A DNA stretch of 33,211 bases from Actinomycetota bacterium (GTDB taxonomy: Bacteria > Actinomycetota > Geothermincolia > Geothermincolales > RBG-13-55-18), in contig QZKE01000046.1 of NCBI GenBank assembly GCA_003598015.1, positions 1 to 33,211 on the forward strand, given 5' to 3'. Under the pieces are notes generated by a model. The model saw nothing but the letters and a program-made list of their open reading frames with translations, was not told where the DNA came from and ran no database searches. Below, piece by piece: positions 1 through 9,700 of this stretch. Position 1 is the stretch's first letter, and every line of letters begins with the position of its first letter. Position numbers and translations under genes: made by a program.

Positions 1-120
1 CGGAGCGGAGCGAGGTCCAGGCCTGGCACGTGTACGTTTGGATATGGGCGGAAGTATGACGGCGCGGCGGTGCCAGTCGCCTGGACGGAGCGGAGCGAGA
101 TCCAGGCCTGGCACGTGTAT
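1..120. repeat. Direct repeat pair, 35 bp
   Basis: The first 35 bases recur at 86-120 with two mismatches; both copies begin CGGAGCGGAGCGAG and end GGCACGTGTA. The right copy is flanked so that CCTGGA (80-85) and TCCAGG (101-106) form an inverted pair around its core. The left copy starts at the window edge and may extend beyond it. Two copies with 85-bp spacing do not make a CRISPR array. The core resembles the reverse complement of a short sequence found again at 20671-20700 and near 33167, so a dispersed noncoding repeat family is possible. Confidence 0.6.
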
Positions 121-444
121 GTATCGAATCCTGCAACCGACCCCCGGATCCCGGGCTGTGGTTTTATGTAAAGGCTATGCCCGGGCGTGGCTCGCAATCA
201 CTGACGGGCTAATACACATGGTACTCCACTCCCGTCAGCTGCTGTTTGTCGGGCCGGTCCCCACGTCCCATTACTGATACCCGGGAAGACATGGCAGCTT
301 TCCGGGACGGGTTTTCGCGAAAACGTCCCGGGGTGACGTCTAGATATGAAATGGTGGACCATGCAATACAATGTTCGGATATTTGGTATAGAGTTGTAAG
401 TTGAAAAGCAGTTGAACTGATCAGGATATGGGGGAGGTTTGACA
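121..444. other. Noncoding leader of the broken acyl-CoA synthetase
   Basis: No gene is supported here; the short open frames look like chance frames with no family resemblance. The stretch holds a strong palindrome at 302-331 and an AT-rich segment at 360-420 with a possible -10 (TATAGA, 387-392) but no convincing -35. A good ribosome binding site, GGGGAGGT, lies at 431-438 ahead of the ATG at 445. Confidence 0.5.
302..331. repeat. Long inverted repeat (palindrome)
   Basis: CCGGGAC (302-308) pairs with GTCCCGG (325-331), and the middle 311-324 is itself a perfect 14-bp palindrome, GTTTTCGCGAAAAC. Only two unpaired bases (309-310) interrupt the dyad. It lies 113 bp before the start codon at 445. 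It could be an operator or part of a terminator for a gene beyond the left edge. The sequence alone does not decide. Confidence 0.6.
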
Positions 445-2159
445 ATGAGTCTTATGGAGAACCTCGAGGCGAAGAACCCGCAGTTGTACATGCTGCTGCA
501 GCTGTTGTCCAACCGGGAGACGCTGTCCCGCATTGCGCGGGGGGTGAAGGGCTCAGGCTTCCTCAAGCACCGTGGAGTATTCTCCGGGCTCCTGGAGACG
601 CGGGCCGAGGAGAACCCGAACCGTATAGGCCTCATCATCGATAACGGCGGCCTCTATCCCGACGATCACCTTACTTATGCGCGCATGGCCGGCAACTCCT
701 TCCGGCTGGCCAGGGGATTACAGGGAGCGGGCCTGGAAAAGGGGGACAAGGTCGCCATGGTCATGCGCAACCACCCCGATTTCGTCTATGCCCTGGCCGC
801 CTGCTCCATGCTGGGCATGGTGCTCGTTCCCATCGATCCGCGCGCAAGGGGCGAGAAGCTCACATATCAGCTGGGAGATTCCGACGCCAAAGTGGTGATA
901 ACCACCGCGGACCTGCTGCCCGAGGTGGAGAAGGCGGTCAAGGAGGTCGCGAATCTCGATAAAGTGTATCTCAGCATGAAGCCGGATGCCGACCCGGCAC
1001 TTGCCTCGAAGTATCCCACCATAAACGAGCTCCTGGAGCGCGCGGAGGTCTATGGTATCGATGACCGGCAGGACAATCCCGGTCTGCCGGTACAGATCAT
1101 CTACACCTCCGGCGTGACCGGCAATCCCAAGGGGGTCACTCTCAACTCCGCCCGCAACGCCATGTACTGCCTTTGGGTTATCTGGTATGGGACTACCGCA
1201 GAGACGATATCCTCTATACCGGCCTCTCCCTGGCCCACGGCAATGCCCAGGCGGTGACCCTCTTCCCCGGCCTCTCCATGGGCATCCCGGTGGTGATCAG
1301 CCAGCGTTTCACCAAGAGCGGGATCTGGGGCGTATGTCGCAAACACGGCTGCACCACCTTTTCGTTGCTGGGCGGGATGATGTCCGGCATCTACAACGAG
1401 CCGCAGCGGCCAGATGACGCGGACAACCCGGTGCGCAAAGTCATCTCGGCGGGCACACCGCGCGCCATCTGGGAGGACTTCGAGCGCCGTTTCGGCGTGC
1501 AGATACTGGAATGGTACGCGGCCATCGAGGGCGGGTTCGCTTACAGGCCCTTCGGGAAGGGACCGGTCGGGTCCTTCGGCAAGCCTTTGCCCGGGCTGGT
1601 GGAGATGAGGGTGGTGGACGAGGAGGATAACGAGGTACAACCGGGGGTGACCGGCGAGCTCATCAGCCGCATGCTCACCGGCAGCTCGGTGGAGTACTAC
1701 AAAAAGCCCGAGGCTTCCGAGGAGAAGACCAGGGGAGGATGGCTGCGCTCCGGCGACATGGTCCATCGCGACGAGGAGGGCTGGCTCTTCTTCGACTACC
1801 GCAAGGGTGGCGCACTGCGCCGCGCCGGCGACTTTATCAAGCCCGACCTGGTGGAGAAGGTCATCGGCGAGCACCCCGACGTGTCCGAGGTCTGCGTATA
1901 CGGTATCCCCGCCGCATCCGGAGCGCCGGGGGAGAGCGACCTGGTGGCAGCGGTAGTCCCCTTCGAGGGGAAAGAGATAGATACCGGTTCCATCTTCGCG
2001 GCGGCCATGGAGGGCCTGGAACGCAACTCCGTGCCGTCCTACATACAGGTGGTGGAGGAGATACCCAAGAGCCCGTCGGAGAAGCACCTGGACCGGCTGC
2101 TCAGGGAGGCTTTCAGCCCGAATGCGGTCAATGTTTACAAGCTCGAGGATTATTCATAA
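445..2159 (+). pseudogene. Acyl-CoA synthetase (AMP-binding), frameshifted
   Basis: This is a class I adenylate-forming CoA ligase. The ATG at 445 is chosen because GGGGAGGT (431-438) sits 6 bases upstream. The first reading frame carries the N-terminal domain and the ATP-binding loop YTSGVTGNPKG, then leaves frame near 1165-1175, around the run CTTTGGG. The second frame, open from 1173, continues with ILYTGLSLAHGN, the TGD-type segment (here LRSGDMVHRDEEG) and the C-terminal lysine motif SPSEKHLDR, ending at 2159. The intact paralogue at 17668-19278 aligns along both halves with only a couple of residues missing at the junction, so a single 1-nt indel explains the break. All catalytic motifs survive, so the damage is recent or is an assembly error; a programmed frameshift is less likely because no pseudoknot or slippery heptamer is evident. 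Confidence 0.88.
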
Positions 2160-2213
2160 TCGGCAAGCGATAAGAAATGCCCCAGGGGTTCATGCTGGCC
2201 GGCTTCACGTCCG

Positions 2214-2398
2214 TTAAGGCAGCTGGAGTGAGGAGCCGAAGGAGCCGGTGCCCGAGGATCCGTTCGAAAAGCTGGCTTCATATTCAACCAGGTAGTTTCC
2301 GGTCTGTGCGGCATCGATGGGTAGGCTCACAAGGAGCCCGTCTCCGGATTTCGTATATACTCTCGATAGCTGTTCTGAATGCCATCTGTAGTCAGGGC
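2214..2398 (-). pseudogene. Possible 3' remnant of an Ig/CopC-like secreted protein
   Basis: On the minus strand an open frame ends at 2214 and reads SGDGLLVSLPIDAAQTGNYL followed by VEYEASFSNGSSGTGS. The alternation of polar and hydrophobic residues, with a G-x-Y turn before a final strand and a Gly/Ser-rich end, resembles the last strands of CopC-type or bacterial Ig-like beta-sandwich domains. There is no start codon context and no upstream part; above about 2400 the frame runs antisense to the uroporphyrinogen-decarboxylase fragment. The codons are less GC-rich than in the neighbouring genes. It may be a decayed gene tail or a chance frame. Confidence 0.28.
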
Positions 2399-2421
2399 TT
2401 CGAGCGCGCAAGGAGGTGCCT

Positions 2422-2575
2422 GTGTCGGCGCCGGTGTTGCCGAAGACACGCGAGAGGGTGAACGCCGCTCTTGAACTGCGGGAGCCGGACCTGGTGCCAG
2501 TCATGGATATGACCATGGAGAACGAGACCATCTACGGCGCCCCGAGCAAGAAACCGTTATCCATTGTAGGTCTCC
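2422..2575 (+). pseudogene. Uroporphyrinogen decarboxylase-family 5' fragment
   Basis: A ribosome binding site AAGGAGG (2410-2416) lies 5 bases before a GTG at 2422. About 50 codons follow with the hallmark opening of UROD/MtaA/CmuA-type proteins: TRERVNAALELREPDLVPV, the family's 'P-R-E-R-V-x-x-A-L-x-x-x-E-P-D-x-V-P' signature. The similarity stops after about GAPSKK and the frame ends at 2628, far short of the usual 330-400 residues. It is therefore the stump of a deleted gene. MtaA/CmuA-type relatives transfer methyl groups to or from corrinoid proteins, which fits the corrinoid genes at 22239-24918, but the fragment is too short to separate these from true haem-pathway UROD. Confidence 0.65.
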
Positions 2576-2629
2576 GGGCCGGGGACACGCCAGGCCTAGA
2601 CCTACGGCGTTTAAATGAGGGGTGTTGAC

Positions 2630-5110
2630 ATGGAGGAGAACCAGCTCAAACCGGCAGACATCGTCAGGCTGGCGGCGCAGATCGTCAAGAACGTGTTGCG
2701 CTATCCCTTCAGCCTGAAGAAGAAGGTCTACTGGAGCGGCGAGCCGCAGGCATGGTTCGGACTCACCGATCACCCCCTGGACCGCAACGGGGGGCAGATC
2801 TCCGATCCCTTTTCCACCATCAAAAAGCTGACGGGGAAGAAGGCCGCCTGCATCCTGAGCCTGGAGCTCGAGGAGAGACAGGGCAATTCCTTCCTCTTCC
2901 GGGCCAGGGGATACAACGTCTATACCATCCGGGACACGGGCATGGCCGCGGGCGCGCACGAATACATGGTCAAGAAGCGCACGAAGTTCAAGGAGCTGGC
3001 TCTGTGCATCGATATCCTGCGAGCGGACGCCTACCGCCTCAGGCTGGTGGAGGGGAAGATGGTGCCGGAGCATCGCACGGAGATGGTGTGTGGGGACATC
3101 GCGCGCGACTGCGAGGTGGACTTCCACGAGGAGGACGACATCTATCGCATCGTAACCGAAAGGCTGCGCCTGGACATCCACAAGGAGCACTTCCGCATCG
3201 AGATCAGGGACGCGCAAGGTAATCTCATCACCGAATCGGGCGGCCAGACGAAGAGCGAGTGGGCCCTGGCCATGGATTCCTGGCCCCTCGGTTTCGTCAC
3301 CGACAAGGACTCTGGGACGACCTTCGGAGTGGAGTCCTTCGTCCTCTACCCCGGGGAGGCGGTCTACGGCCTGGGCGAGAAGTTCTCGGCCCTGAACAGG
3401 GTGGGCCAGAACATCGGCCTGTGGAACTGCGAGGGCATCGGCAATACCACCTGGAGGGCATACAAGCACGTGCCCTTCTTCCTGAGCACGCGCGGCTACG
3501 GCGTCTTCGTCAACGAGAGCAGGCCCATCACCTTCTGGGTGGGCACGCGGGAGATCTGCAAGAACATATTCGCCGTGGAGGGTGGGCTCATCGACTACTA
3601 TTTCCTCGCGGGCAGACCCAAGGTGGTGCTGGAGGCCTACACCGACCTGACGGGCAAATCCGCCCTGCCCCCCAAGTGGTCCTTCGGCACCTGGATGAGC
3701 CGTATCTCCTACGCCACCCAACAGCAGGCCCTGGAGACGGCGGCGAAGCTGCGGGAGATGCGCTTCCCCTGCGATCTCATCCACATCGACACCAACTGGT
3801 TCGATATTGACTGGAAGTGCGACTGGAGGTTCAACCTCGAGCGCTTCCCCGATCCAGCAGGCATGTTCCGGACCCTGGGGGACATGCACTTCAAGACCTG
3901 CCTGTGGCAGACCCCTTACGTGGTGGACGACCTGGAGATAGCGCGGGAGGCGCGGGAGAAAGGTGTGCTGGCCGAGAACCACGGTCCTTTCTTCTTCCTC
4001 ACCTATCCCGCCCACGCTATCGACATGTCAAAGCCGGAGGCGGTGGCATGGTACCGAAGCAAGCTGAGACACCTATTTGAGCTGGGCAATGCCGTCATCA
4101 AGGTCGACTTCGGAGAAGGGATCGAGCGCCACATGGTCTTCCAGAAATACGACGGCTCGGAGATGCACAACCTCTTCCCGGTGCTCTACGACCGCGCCGT
4201 CTTCGAGGAGACGCGGGAGGCCACCGGGGAGGGGATCATCTGGGCCCGCAGCGCCTACGCCGGCTCGCAGCGCTACCCCGTCCACTGGTCCGGTGACAAC
4301 TCCAGCAAGTTCGAGGACCTCCTCTGCTCCCTGCGTGGAGGACTGAGCCTGGGCATGTGCGGCTTCACCTTCTGGGCCCAGGACTGCGGGGGTTTCACCG
4401 GCACGCCCACGGACAAGCTGTACATCCGCTTCACCCAGATATGCATCCTCAACTCGCATATCCGCTACCACGGTGGCGGCCCCCGCTACCGCGAGCCCTG
4501 GAACTACGAGCCTGAGACCCAGGAGACCGTGCGCGACCTGCTCGAGTTGCGCTACCGGCTTATACCTTATATCTACAGCGAAGCCCGCTTTGCGGCGGCT
4601 CGCGGATGGCCGATGATCTCCGCGCTGGTGTTGGAGTTCCCCGACGACCCCAACGTCTTCAACATCGACCACCAGTACCTCTTCGGCCGGAGCCTGCTGG
4701 TTGCCCCCATCCTCACCGAGGAGGACGCGCGCAGGGTCTACATCCCCGAGGGCGGCTGGTACGACTTCTGGACGGGCGAGCGCTTTGAGGGCCCGGCGTG
4801 GATGGGATACGAGTGCCCCACTGAGCGCGTGCCGCTCTTCGTGCGGGAGGGCACCATCCTTCCCCTCGGACCCGTCATGCAGTACGTGGGAGAGAAGGAC
4901 GTCACCGACGGGCTGACCCTGAGGGTCTACCCCGGACCGGACGGAAAAGCGGCTTACCGGCTGGAGGACGAGGAGAGGTCCTTCGAGCTTGAAGCCCGCG
5001 TAGAAGGCGGGGAGCTGCTGGTCTCGATAACTCCAGAGGTGGATAAGGTCATCGTAGAACACCCTCCGGTAATCGGCATCTCGGGCTGCCGCATCGTGCA
5101 GGCATTGTAG
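2630..5110 (+). CDS. Glycoside hydrolase family 31 (alpha-xylosidase/alpha-glucosidase)
   Basis: A retaining exo-glycosidase that removes alpha-linked xylose or glucose from oligosaccharide ends. The 826-residue protein has no signal peptide, so it is cytoplasmic. The order fits GH31: N-terminal beta-sandwich (about 1-330), (beta/alpha)8 barrel from about 345 (KWSFGTWMSR), then C-terminal beta domains. The nucleophile is Asp493 in IKVDFGEGI and the acid/base is Asp556 in HWSGDNSSKFE; both contexts match the YicI alpha-xylosidase branch (KTDFGE, HWGGD), as does LRGGLSLGMCGFTFW after the acid/base. The ATG at 2630 is chosen because GAGGGGTG (2617-2624) precedes it; an in-frame ATG at 2615 has no such site. 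No transporter or other sugar gene adjoins it, so the substrate is not given by context. Confidence 0.93.
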   Translation: MEENQLKPADIVRLAAQIVKNVLRYPFSLKKKVYWSGEPQAWFGLTDHPLDRNGGQISDPFSTIKKLTGKKAACILSLELEERQGNSFLFRARGYNVYTIRDTGMAAGAHEYMVKKRTKFKELALCIDILRADAYRLRLVEGKMVPEHRTEMVCGDIARDCEVDFHEEDDIYRIVTERLRLDIHKEHFRIEIRDAQGNLITESGGQTKSEWALAMDSWPLGFVTDKDSGTTFGVESFVLYPGEAVYGLGEKFSALNRVGQNIGLWNCEGIGNTTWRAYKHVPFFLSTRGYGVFVNESRPITFWVGTREICKNIFAVEGGLIDYYFLAGRPKVVLEAYTDLTGKSALPPKWSFGTWMSRISYATQQQALETAAKLREMRFPCDLIHIDTNWFDIDWKCDWRFNLERFPDPAGMFRTLGDMHFKTCLWQTPYVVDDLEIAREAREKGVLAENHGPFFFLTYPAHAIDMSKPEAVAWYRSKLRHLFELGNAVIKVDFGEGIERHMVFQKYDGSEMHNLFPVLYDRAVFEETREATGEGIIWARSAYAGSQRYPVHWSGDNSSKFEDLLCSLRGGLSLGMCGFTFWAQDCGGFTGTPTDKLYIRFTQICILNSHIRYHGGGPRYREPWNYEPETQETVRDLLELRYRLIPYIYSEARFAAARGWPMISALVLEFPDDPNVFNIDHQYLFGRSLLVAPILTEEDARRVYIPEGGWYDFWTGERFEGPAWMGYECPTERVPLFVREGTILPLGPVMQYVGEKDVTDGLTLRVYPGPDGKAAYRLEDEERSFELEARVEGGELLVSITPEVDKVIVEHPPVIGISGCRIVQAL

Positions 5111-5240
5111 GCCTGGTATATAGAAAGGTGTTAAGGCCCAACTCTGCGCTACGGCCCGTCAAGAGCTGGGTTGTTGAAGACGCAAGCCATTTGAGTGAAC
5201 GGGCGCTGCGAGGGCGCCTCTTGGCGAGGCTTCAACTTGA

Positions 5241-6077
5241 TCAGCCCCGCTCCGACATCTTCAGGGCCATCTTTCCCATGAAACCGATAAGGGCATAATA
5301 GAAGCCGGGGAACATCCTCCTCAGGAAGTAGAGGACCTTGATGCCGCCCCCGATGAGCGCCAGGGGCTTGTTGCGCTTTACTGCTTTTATAATTATTGCG
5401 GCCGCCTTTTCCGGTTCAACGGCGCTCTCCCACATCTTGAGGAGCATCCGGTGCATCTTCCTGTCGAAAGAGCTCTCGGCGACGGTGAGCGCGCGTTCCA
5501 TGAACTTCGTTCTCACCGCCGTGGGGCAGATGGTGGTGACCCCTATGCCGTATCCCGAGAGCTCCGCCCGCAGGGAGTCGCCCAGGCCCACCAGCGCGAA
5601 CTTTGTGGTGTTGTAGGGGGCGGTAAATGGGGTGGCCATGAGGCCGCTGCCTGAGGATATGGTGGCGATGTGGCCCTGCCGCCTCTCGATCATATGGGGC
5701 AGTAGAAAATATATGGGTAGCAGGGTGCCCCAGAGGTTGATGCTGACCGCCCTTTCCCAGGCCTCGATGGGGAATTGGTCGATGCGCCCTCCGGCGCCGA
5801 TGCCCACACAGTTCATGAGCACGTCCACCCGGGAGTGCTCGGACAGGATCTTCTCGACCTTCTCCTTGACGTCGTCTTTGGCGGTGGCATCCATCCTGTA
5901 GGTGGCGCAGCTGCAGTTCATGCTCCTGACCAAAGCTGCAGTGCTCTCCGCCTCCTCCGCATCGATATCCACGGCGATGATGTCGGCGCCCTCCCGGGCG
6001 AAAGCATGGCATATGGCCCTTCCCAGGCCTCCCCCCGCCCCCGTGACCATCACGTTCTTTCCCGCCAGGGTCTCCAT
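5241..6077 (-). CDS. Short-chain dehydrogenase/reductase (SDR)
   Basis: An NAD(P)-dependent alcohol/ketone oxidoreductase of the classical SDR family, 278 residues. Visible motifs are the Rossmann loop TGAGGGLG (12-19), Asp37 at the end of the second strand (favouring NAD), NCVG at 89-92 in place of the usual NNAG, Asn114, Ser141/142 and the catalytic Tyr155-x3-Lys159 (YNTTK). The tail of about 60 residues (KVLYFLRRMFPGFYYALIGF) is longer and more hydrophobic than usual and may touch the membrane, as in lipid or steroid SDRs. GGAGGGGGA precedes the ATG. It follows the membrane-protein gene 6122-6652 by 44 bp and is probably co-transcribed with it. The substrate is unknown. Confidence 0.9.
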   Translation of the reverse strand: METLAGKNVMVTGAGGGLGRAICHAFAREGADIIAVDIDAEEAESTAALVRSMNCSCATYRMDATAKDDVKEKVEKILSEHSRVDVLMNCVGIGAGGRIDQFPIEAWERAVSINLWGTLLPIYFLLPHMIERRQGHIATISSGSGLMATPFTAPYNTTKFALVGLGDSLRAELSGYGIGVTTICPTAVRTKFMERALTVAESSFDRKMHRMLLKMWESAVEPEKAAAIIIKAVKRNKPLALIGGGIKVLYFLRRMFPGFYYALIGFMGKMALKMSERG

Positions 6078-6121
6078 GTCTCCCCCTCCGTTCTAAGCGG
6101 ACCGGCCTGCTTTCTTGTGCG

Positions 6122-6652
6122 CTACCCCAGGTTTTCCAACTCCTCCTTGAGCAGAACGGCCTGGGCCGCCAGCATCGCTCCCACCAGCATCCAGCGGACG
6201 TGGTTTGGATGCCATACCGCCAGGCTGGACTCACCGGACTCGAACTCCTCGGTAGTGCAGATGTGTGACAGGCGCTTCCAGCCCAGGACGGCGAAGAGGC
6301 CCTCGTAGGCCATAATGACCGCGATGACCTTCCTGGTCAGGCCCCTTCGGACCTGCTCCAACTGCGGAGCCAGCACGTATCCGGAGGTGTACATGACAGG
6401 ATACAAGAGGAAAAACAGAGCCTGCATGGCCCTGGGCACCTTGCGGTGGTCGGCGCAATAGGAGAGCATCCAGTCGGGTGTCTTGGTGTAGATCCAGCCG
6501 ACGGTCGCGGTGATGGGCAGGCTGGAAAGCACCGCGATCATGAAAGGCCTGCTCTTGAGCAGGTTTTCGCTCTCTCCCGTCTTCTCGTAGACCTTCAGGG
6601 AATAGTCAAGGCCGGACATGAAGTTGAAGGGCCAATCCATGGCGATGGTCAC
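6122..6652 (-). CDS. Small multi-pass membrane protein, unknown
   Basis: I do not recognise the family. The 176-residue protein starts at a GTG with AGAGGAGG six bases upstream (6659-6666), better than the in-frame ATG four codons later. Four hydrophobic stretches are visible: PFMIAVLSSLPITATVGWIY, ALFFLLYPVMYTSGYVLA, VIAVIMAYEGLFAVLGW and WMLVGAMLAAQAVLL. Loops hold conserved-looking Asp, His and Arg residues (YCADHRKVPRA). It lies directly upstream of the SDR gene on the same strand, with the shared AT-rich element (6691-6720) just before it, so the two probably form one unit. A role in presenting a lipid-like substrate to the SDR is only a guess from position. Confidence 0.7.
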   Translation of the reverse strand: MTIAMDWPFNFMSGLDYSLKVYEKTGESENLLKSRPFMIAVLSSLPITATVGWIYTKTPDWMLSYCADHRKVPRAMQALFFLLYPVMYTSGYVLAPQLEQVRRGLTRKVIAVIMAYEGLFAVLGWKRLSHICTTEEFESGESSLAVWHPNHVRWMLVGAMLAAQAVLLKEELENLG

Positions 6653-6690
6653 TGCTTACCTCCTCTGACAGAATAGACCAACTAGAAAGA

Positions 6691-6720
6691 TACTTCCGCA
6701 GAATTTAAAGAGAATAAATC
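6691..6720 (-). promoter_or_regulatory. AT-rich element shared with the glycyl radical gene promoter
   Basis: Read on the minus strand this begins GATTTATTCT, then CTTTAAATTCTGCGGAAGTA. The plus strand at 10325-10353 reads GATTTATTCT then GCTTAAACTTGCCGGAGTA, with 20 of the first 26 positions the same. Both sit upstream of a start codon (39-68 bp before 6652; 104-132 bp before 10457) in otherwise GC-rich DNA. The gene between the two units codes for a large DNA-binding regulator, which makes it a candidate binder. No direct evidence ties it to either site. Confidence 0.45.
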
Positions 6721-6752
6721 AGGGAATCAGGGCTCATCGAACTGTCGCCTGT

Positions 6753-9700
6753 TCAGCCGTTCGCGAAACGCTCGCCGAGCGTGTTGTAGAGCTCCTGGGT
6801 CTCGGCTGATGAAGAGACGTCGAGGTTGTCACGCAAGTACTTGCGGCAACGCTCGAAAGCTTTCTCCATGCCCGCGCGGTCGCCCCGGGAGGCATGGACC
6901 ACCATGGCACAGCGGTACAGGTCCTCACGGCCGGGATCTCCTGCCAGCGCTTTTTCAATGTATGTAAGGGCCCTGTCGTGGGCCCCAGCTTCGATATATT
7001 CATCTGTAATATCTCGCAGGAGGTCGATGTAGGCCTTTTTCAGTGTCTCCCTGATGGGCAAGCACCAGTCCTCGTAGGGATCCTCGGCCAGGAAATCGCC
7101 GCCGTACAAAGCCTCCGCTTCAAGGCATCTCTGCAGGAACGCCCGGCTGTCTCCAGCCTCACGCGCCGCAAGCGCCTCCTCCAGCTTGTCGCGGAAGAGC
7201 TCGACATCGATCCAGCCGCCGTCTCCCGGTTCGAGCAGGAGGGAATTGCCGCTGCTGACCAGGTAGCGGGAATCCCCCCAATCGGCATCCGGGTCCAGGG
7301 TCTTGCGGATGGTGGAGAGGGCCACGTTCAGGTTTTTCGATGCCTTCTCCGGGTCCATATCGGGCCAGAGCAGGTCCATTAAAACGTCTCTCTGCATGGG
7401 GCCCCTGGCATGATGTGCTGCCAGGTATTTGAGAGCGCTAAGAGCTCTTTTGCTCCTCCAGTCCGCCTCCTCGATGCGCGACCTGCCTTTGGCAACTCGC
7501 AGGGACCCGAGCATCCTTATCTCCAGTGGTTCCGCCACCTTTCCCAGCAGCTCTTCGATAAGCTCCTGGGCCTTTTCGCGCGCTTCGCGCAGCCCGCTCC
7601 TTCTCAGCCTGTACAGGTAAGGGAGTGACACGGAGCCTATCACCCTGAAGGCCTCGCTCAGAAAATCGATGCTCTCTCCCCGGGAAAAGGCTATCGCTAT
7701 GATGGGCAGCACCAGTCTGGAATAGGCTTTCCACCATCCCAGGCCACCGTTCTTCTCGTCCATCGCTACGGCCATGGACAGCGTTTTAAGGGCGCCGTCA
7801 TCGTCCCCGGTCTGGAAGAGTATGGAGGCAAGCAGCAGATAGGAGACGGAGCGAAGCACACCGGCTGCCCGGTTCTGCATGGTGTCGACGATACGGCGCG
7901 CCTCCTCCAGTGCCTCGGCGGCGTCGATCTCCTCTCCCATGGTGAGCGCGATGCGGGAAAGGCTGGAGAGCAGTTCGTCATCGAGAAAGCCTTTTTCCCT
8001 GCACAGCGTCTCGGTCCTGCGGAAACACCTCAGAGACCGCTGCAGGTCGCCGGCCCAGAGGTAGGCGGTCCCGCTGAAGAGGTTGCAGTTGACGGCAAGC
8101 CAGATATCCTCGCCCTCTTCCGCAAGCCGCCGCAGGCGCGAGAGTTCCAGGAAACCCTCATCCTCTCCCATGTCTTCGAGGGAGATCGCCCGCGCCAGCC
8201 GGTTCTGGATGGTCGTAGGGTGAATGGAACCCTCGCTGCCGGCCGCACTGCTCGCTCTCATCCCCTCCTCTGCATACCCCCTCGCTTCTGCGAATCTGCC
8301 CATGGCGCTGTGGGTCAGGGAGAGCAGGCAGCATATATCGGGAAGATGGGAGAGAAAATCCCTTTCAACCGCGAGCTTCCTGGCCCGTATCAGAAGGTCG
8401 ACGGCCTGCCGGTATTCTCCCAGCAGCAGGGAGGCGTAACCGCACCAGGTGAGCATGGTCAGGCGCCCCCCGTCCTCTTTCACATCTTCTATCCTGGCCA
8501 GCGAAGCCTCTATGAACCCCCTCGCGCGGTCCGCCATCCCCAGGTAGGTGGAACCGGCACTCATGAGGGCTGCGGACTGGAACCAGGAATCCATGTCCAA
8601 GGCAGAATCCTCGAATATCTCCACGAACTCCTCCATGGAGGCCTCCGCCTGGGGGGCCTTTCCGCTCAGTACCGCGAGCTTGAGGCCGTCTCTCATGCAA
8701 TCCATGCGGGAAGCCTGGTCGCCGCGCTCCGCGAAGATAGAGGCAGCCCTCTCGTATATCTCCAGGGCCTGTCCGTATGCTCCCAGGCGCTCGTAACACT
8801 GGGCCAGCGAATAGAGGAGCCTGGGATGTTCTTGCAGGATTGGTTGGGGCAGACGTTCTATCGCCTGCCGGAGGAAAGTGTATCTCCCGTACCTTATCAA
8901 TACGCCGGCCATGCTCTCCAGCCTCTCGGCGGCTTTTTCCGGTTCGCCCGCCGTCATGTAGTGCCCCAGGGCCTCCTCGGACTCCCCCCGCTCCTCCCAC
9001 AATACGGCGGCCCTCGCATGCAGCGATGCTACCTCGCTGGGCGTAAATGCCTTTGACAGCACGTCGAGCAGGAACGAGCGGAGCAGGTTATGGTACCTGT
9101 AAGACGTGCCCGCTTCGTCCAGGGGTATCACGAAGAGGTGGGAAGCGGCGAGGCGTGAAAGGCATCGCCCGGAATCGCCGATCTCCAGGAAGGCGTCGCA
9201 GAATCCCGGTTCAACGCGCGAGAGGATAGAGGTCCGCAAGAGAAAGCCCTTCAGTTCTTCATCCAGATCCTGGTAGATTACCCTGTAGAAGTAATCGAAA
9301 AGCATGGGAGACGTGACCGCTTCCTCATTGCGTATACGTCCGATATGGGTGTTGTCCCCGCTCTTCAGAGTATGGGAGAGAAGGATCAGCCCGGTGATCC
9401 AGCCTTCGGTCAACTCGGTAAGCGCGGTGATATCCTCGTCGTCGACCTGAAGGAAAAAGACATCCTCCAGGAGTCTGGCCGTCTCCTCGTCGTTGAAGCA
9501 GAGCTGATCTTCCCGTATCTCCAACACCTCGCGTCTCCCCCTCATCTTCGCAAGGTCCAGATCAGGCTCGGATGCGCTGAGAATGAACAGGTGGAGGTTG
9601 CCGGGGAGGTGAGCGAGTAGGAAATCCAGTGCTCCAATGACCTCCTGGCCGTCGCTGACTTCCTGGAAATCGTCCAATACGACGAAGAAATCATCCTTGA

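Noticed and set aside
1-120. CRISPR array
   Set aside because: There are only two copies with a 50-bp gap, no further units, and no cas genes.
374-390. Possible third TetR operator (GATATTTGGTAT) upstream of the broken ligase
   Set aside because: Only about half the positions match the 15072/15727 motif and the half-site spacing differs by one base.
2501-4015. Long minus-strand open frame opposite the GH31 gene (also 4073-5062)
   Set aside because: Both are antisense frames of a GC-rich real gene, with low-complexity His/Val/Leu/Gly-rich translations and no family motif.
8220-9056. 278-codon plus-strand frame inside the regulator gene
   Set aside because: It is the antisense shadow of the TPR region, and the translation has no recognisable domain.
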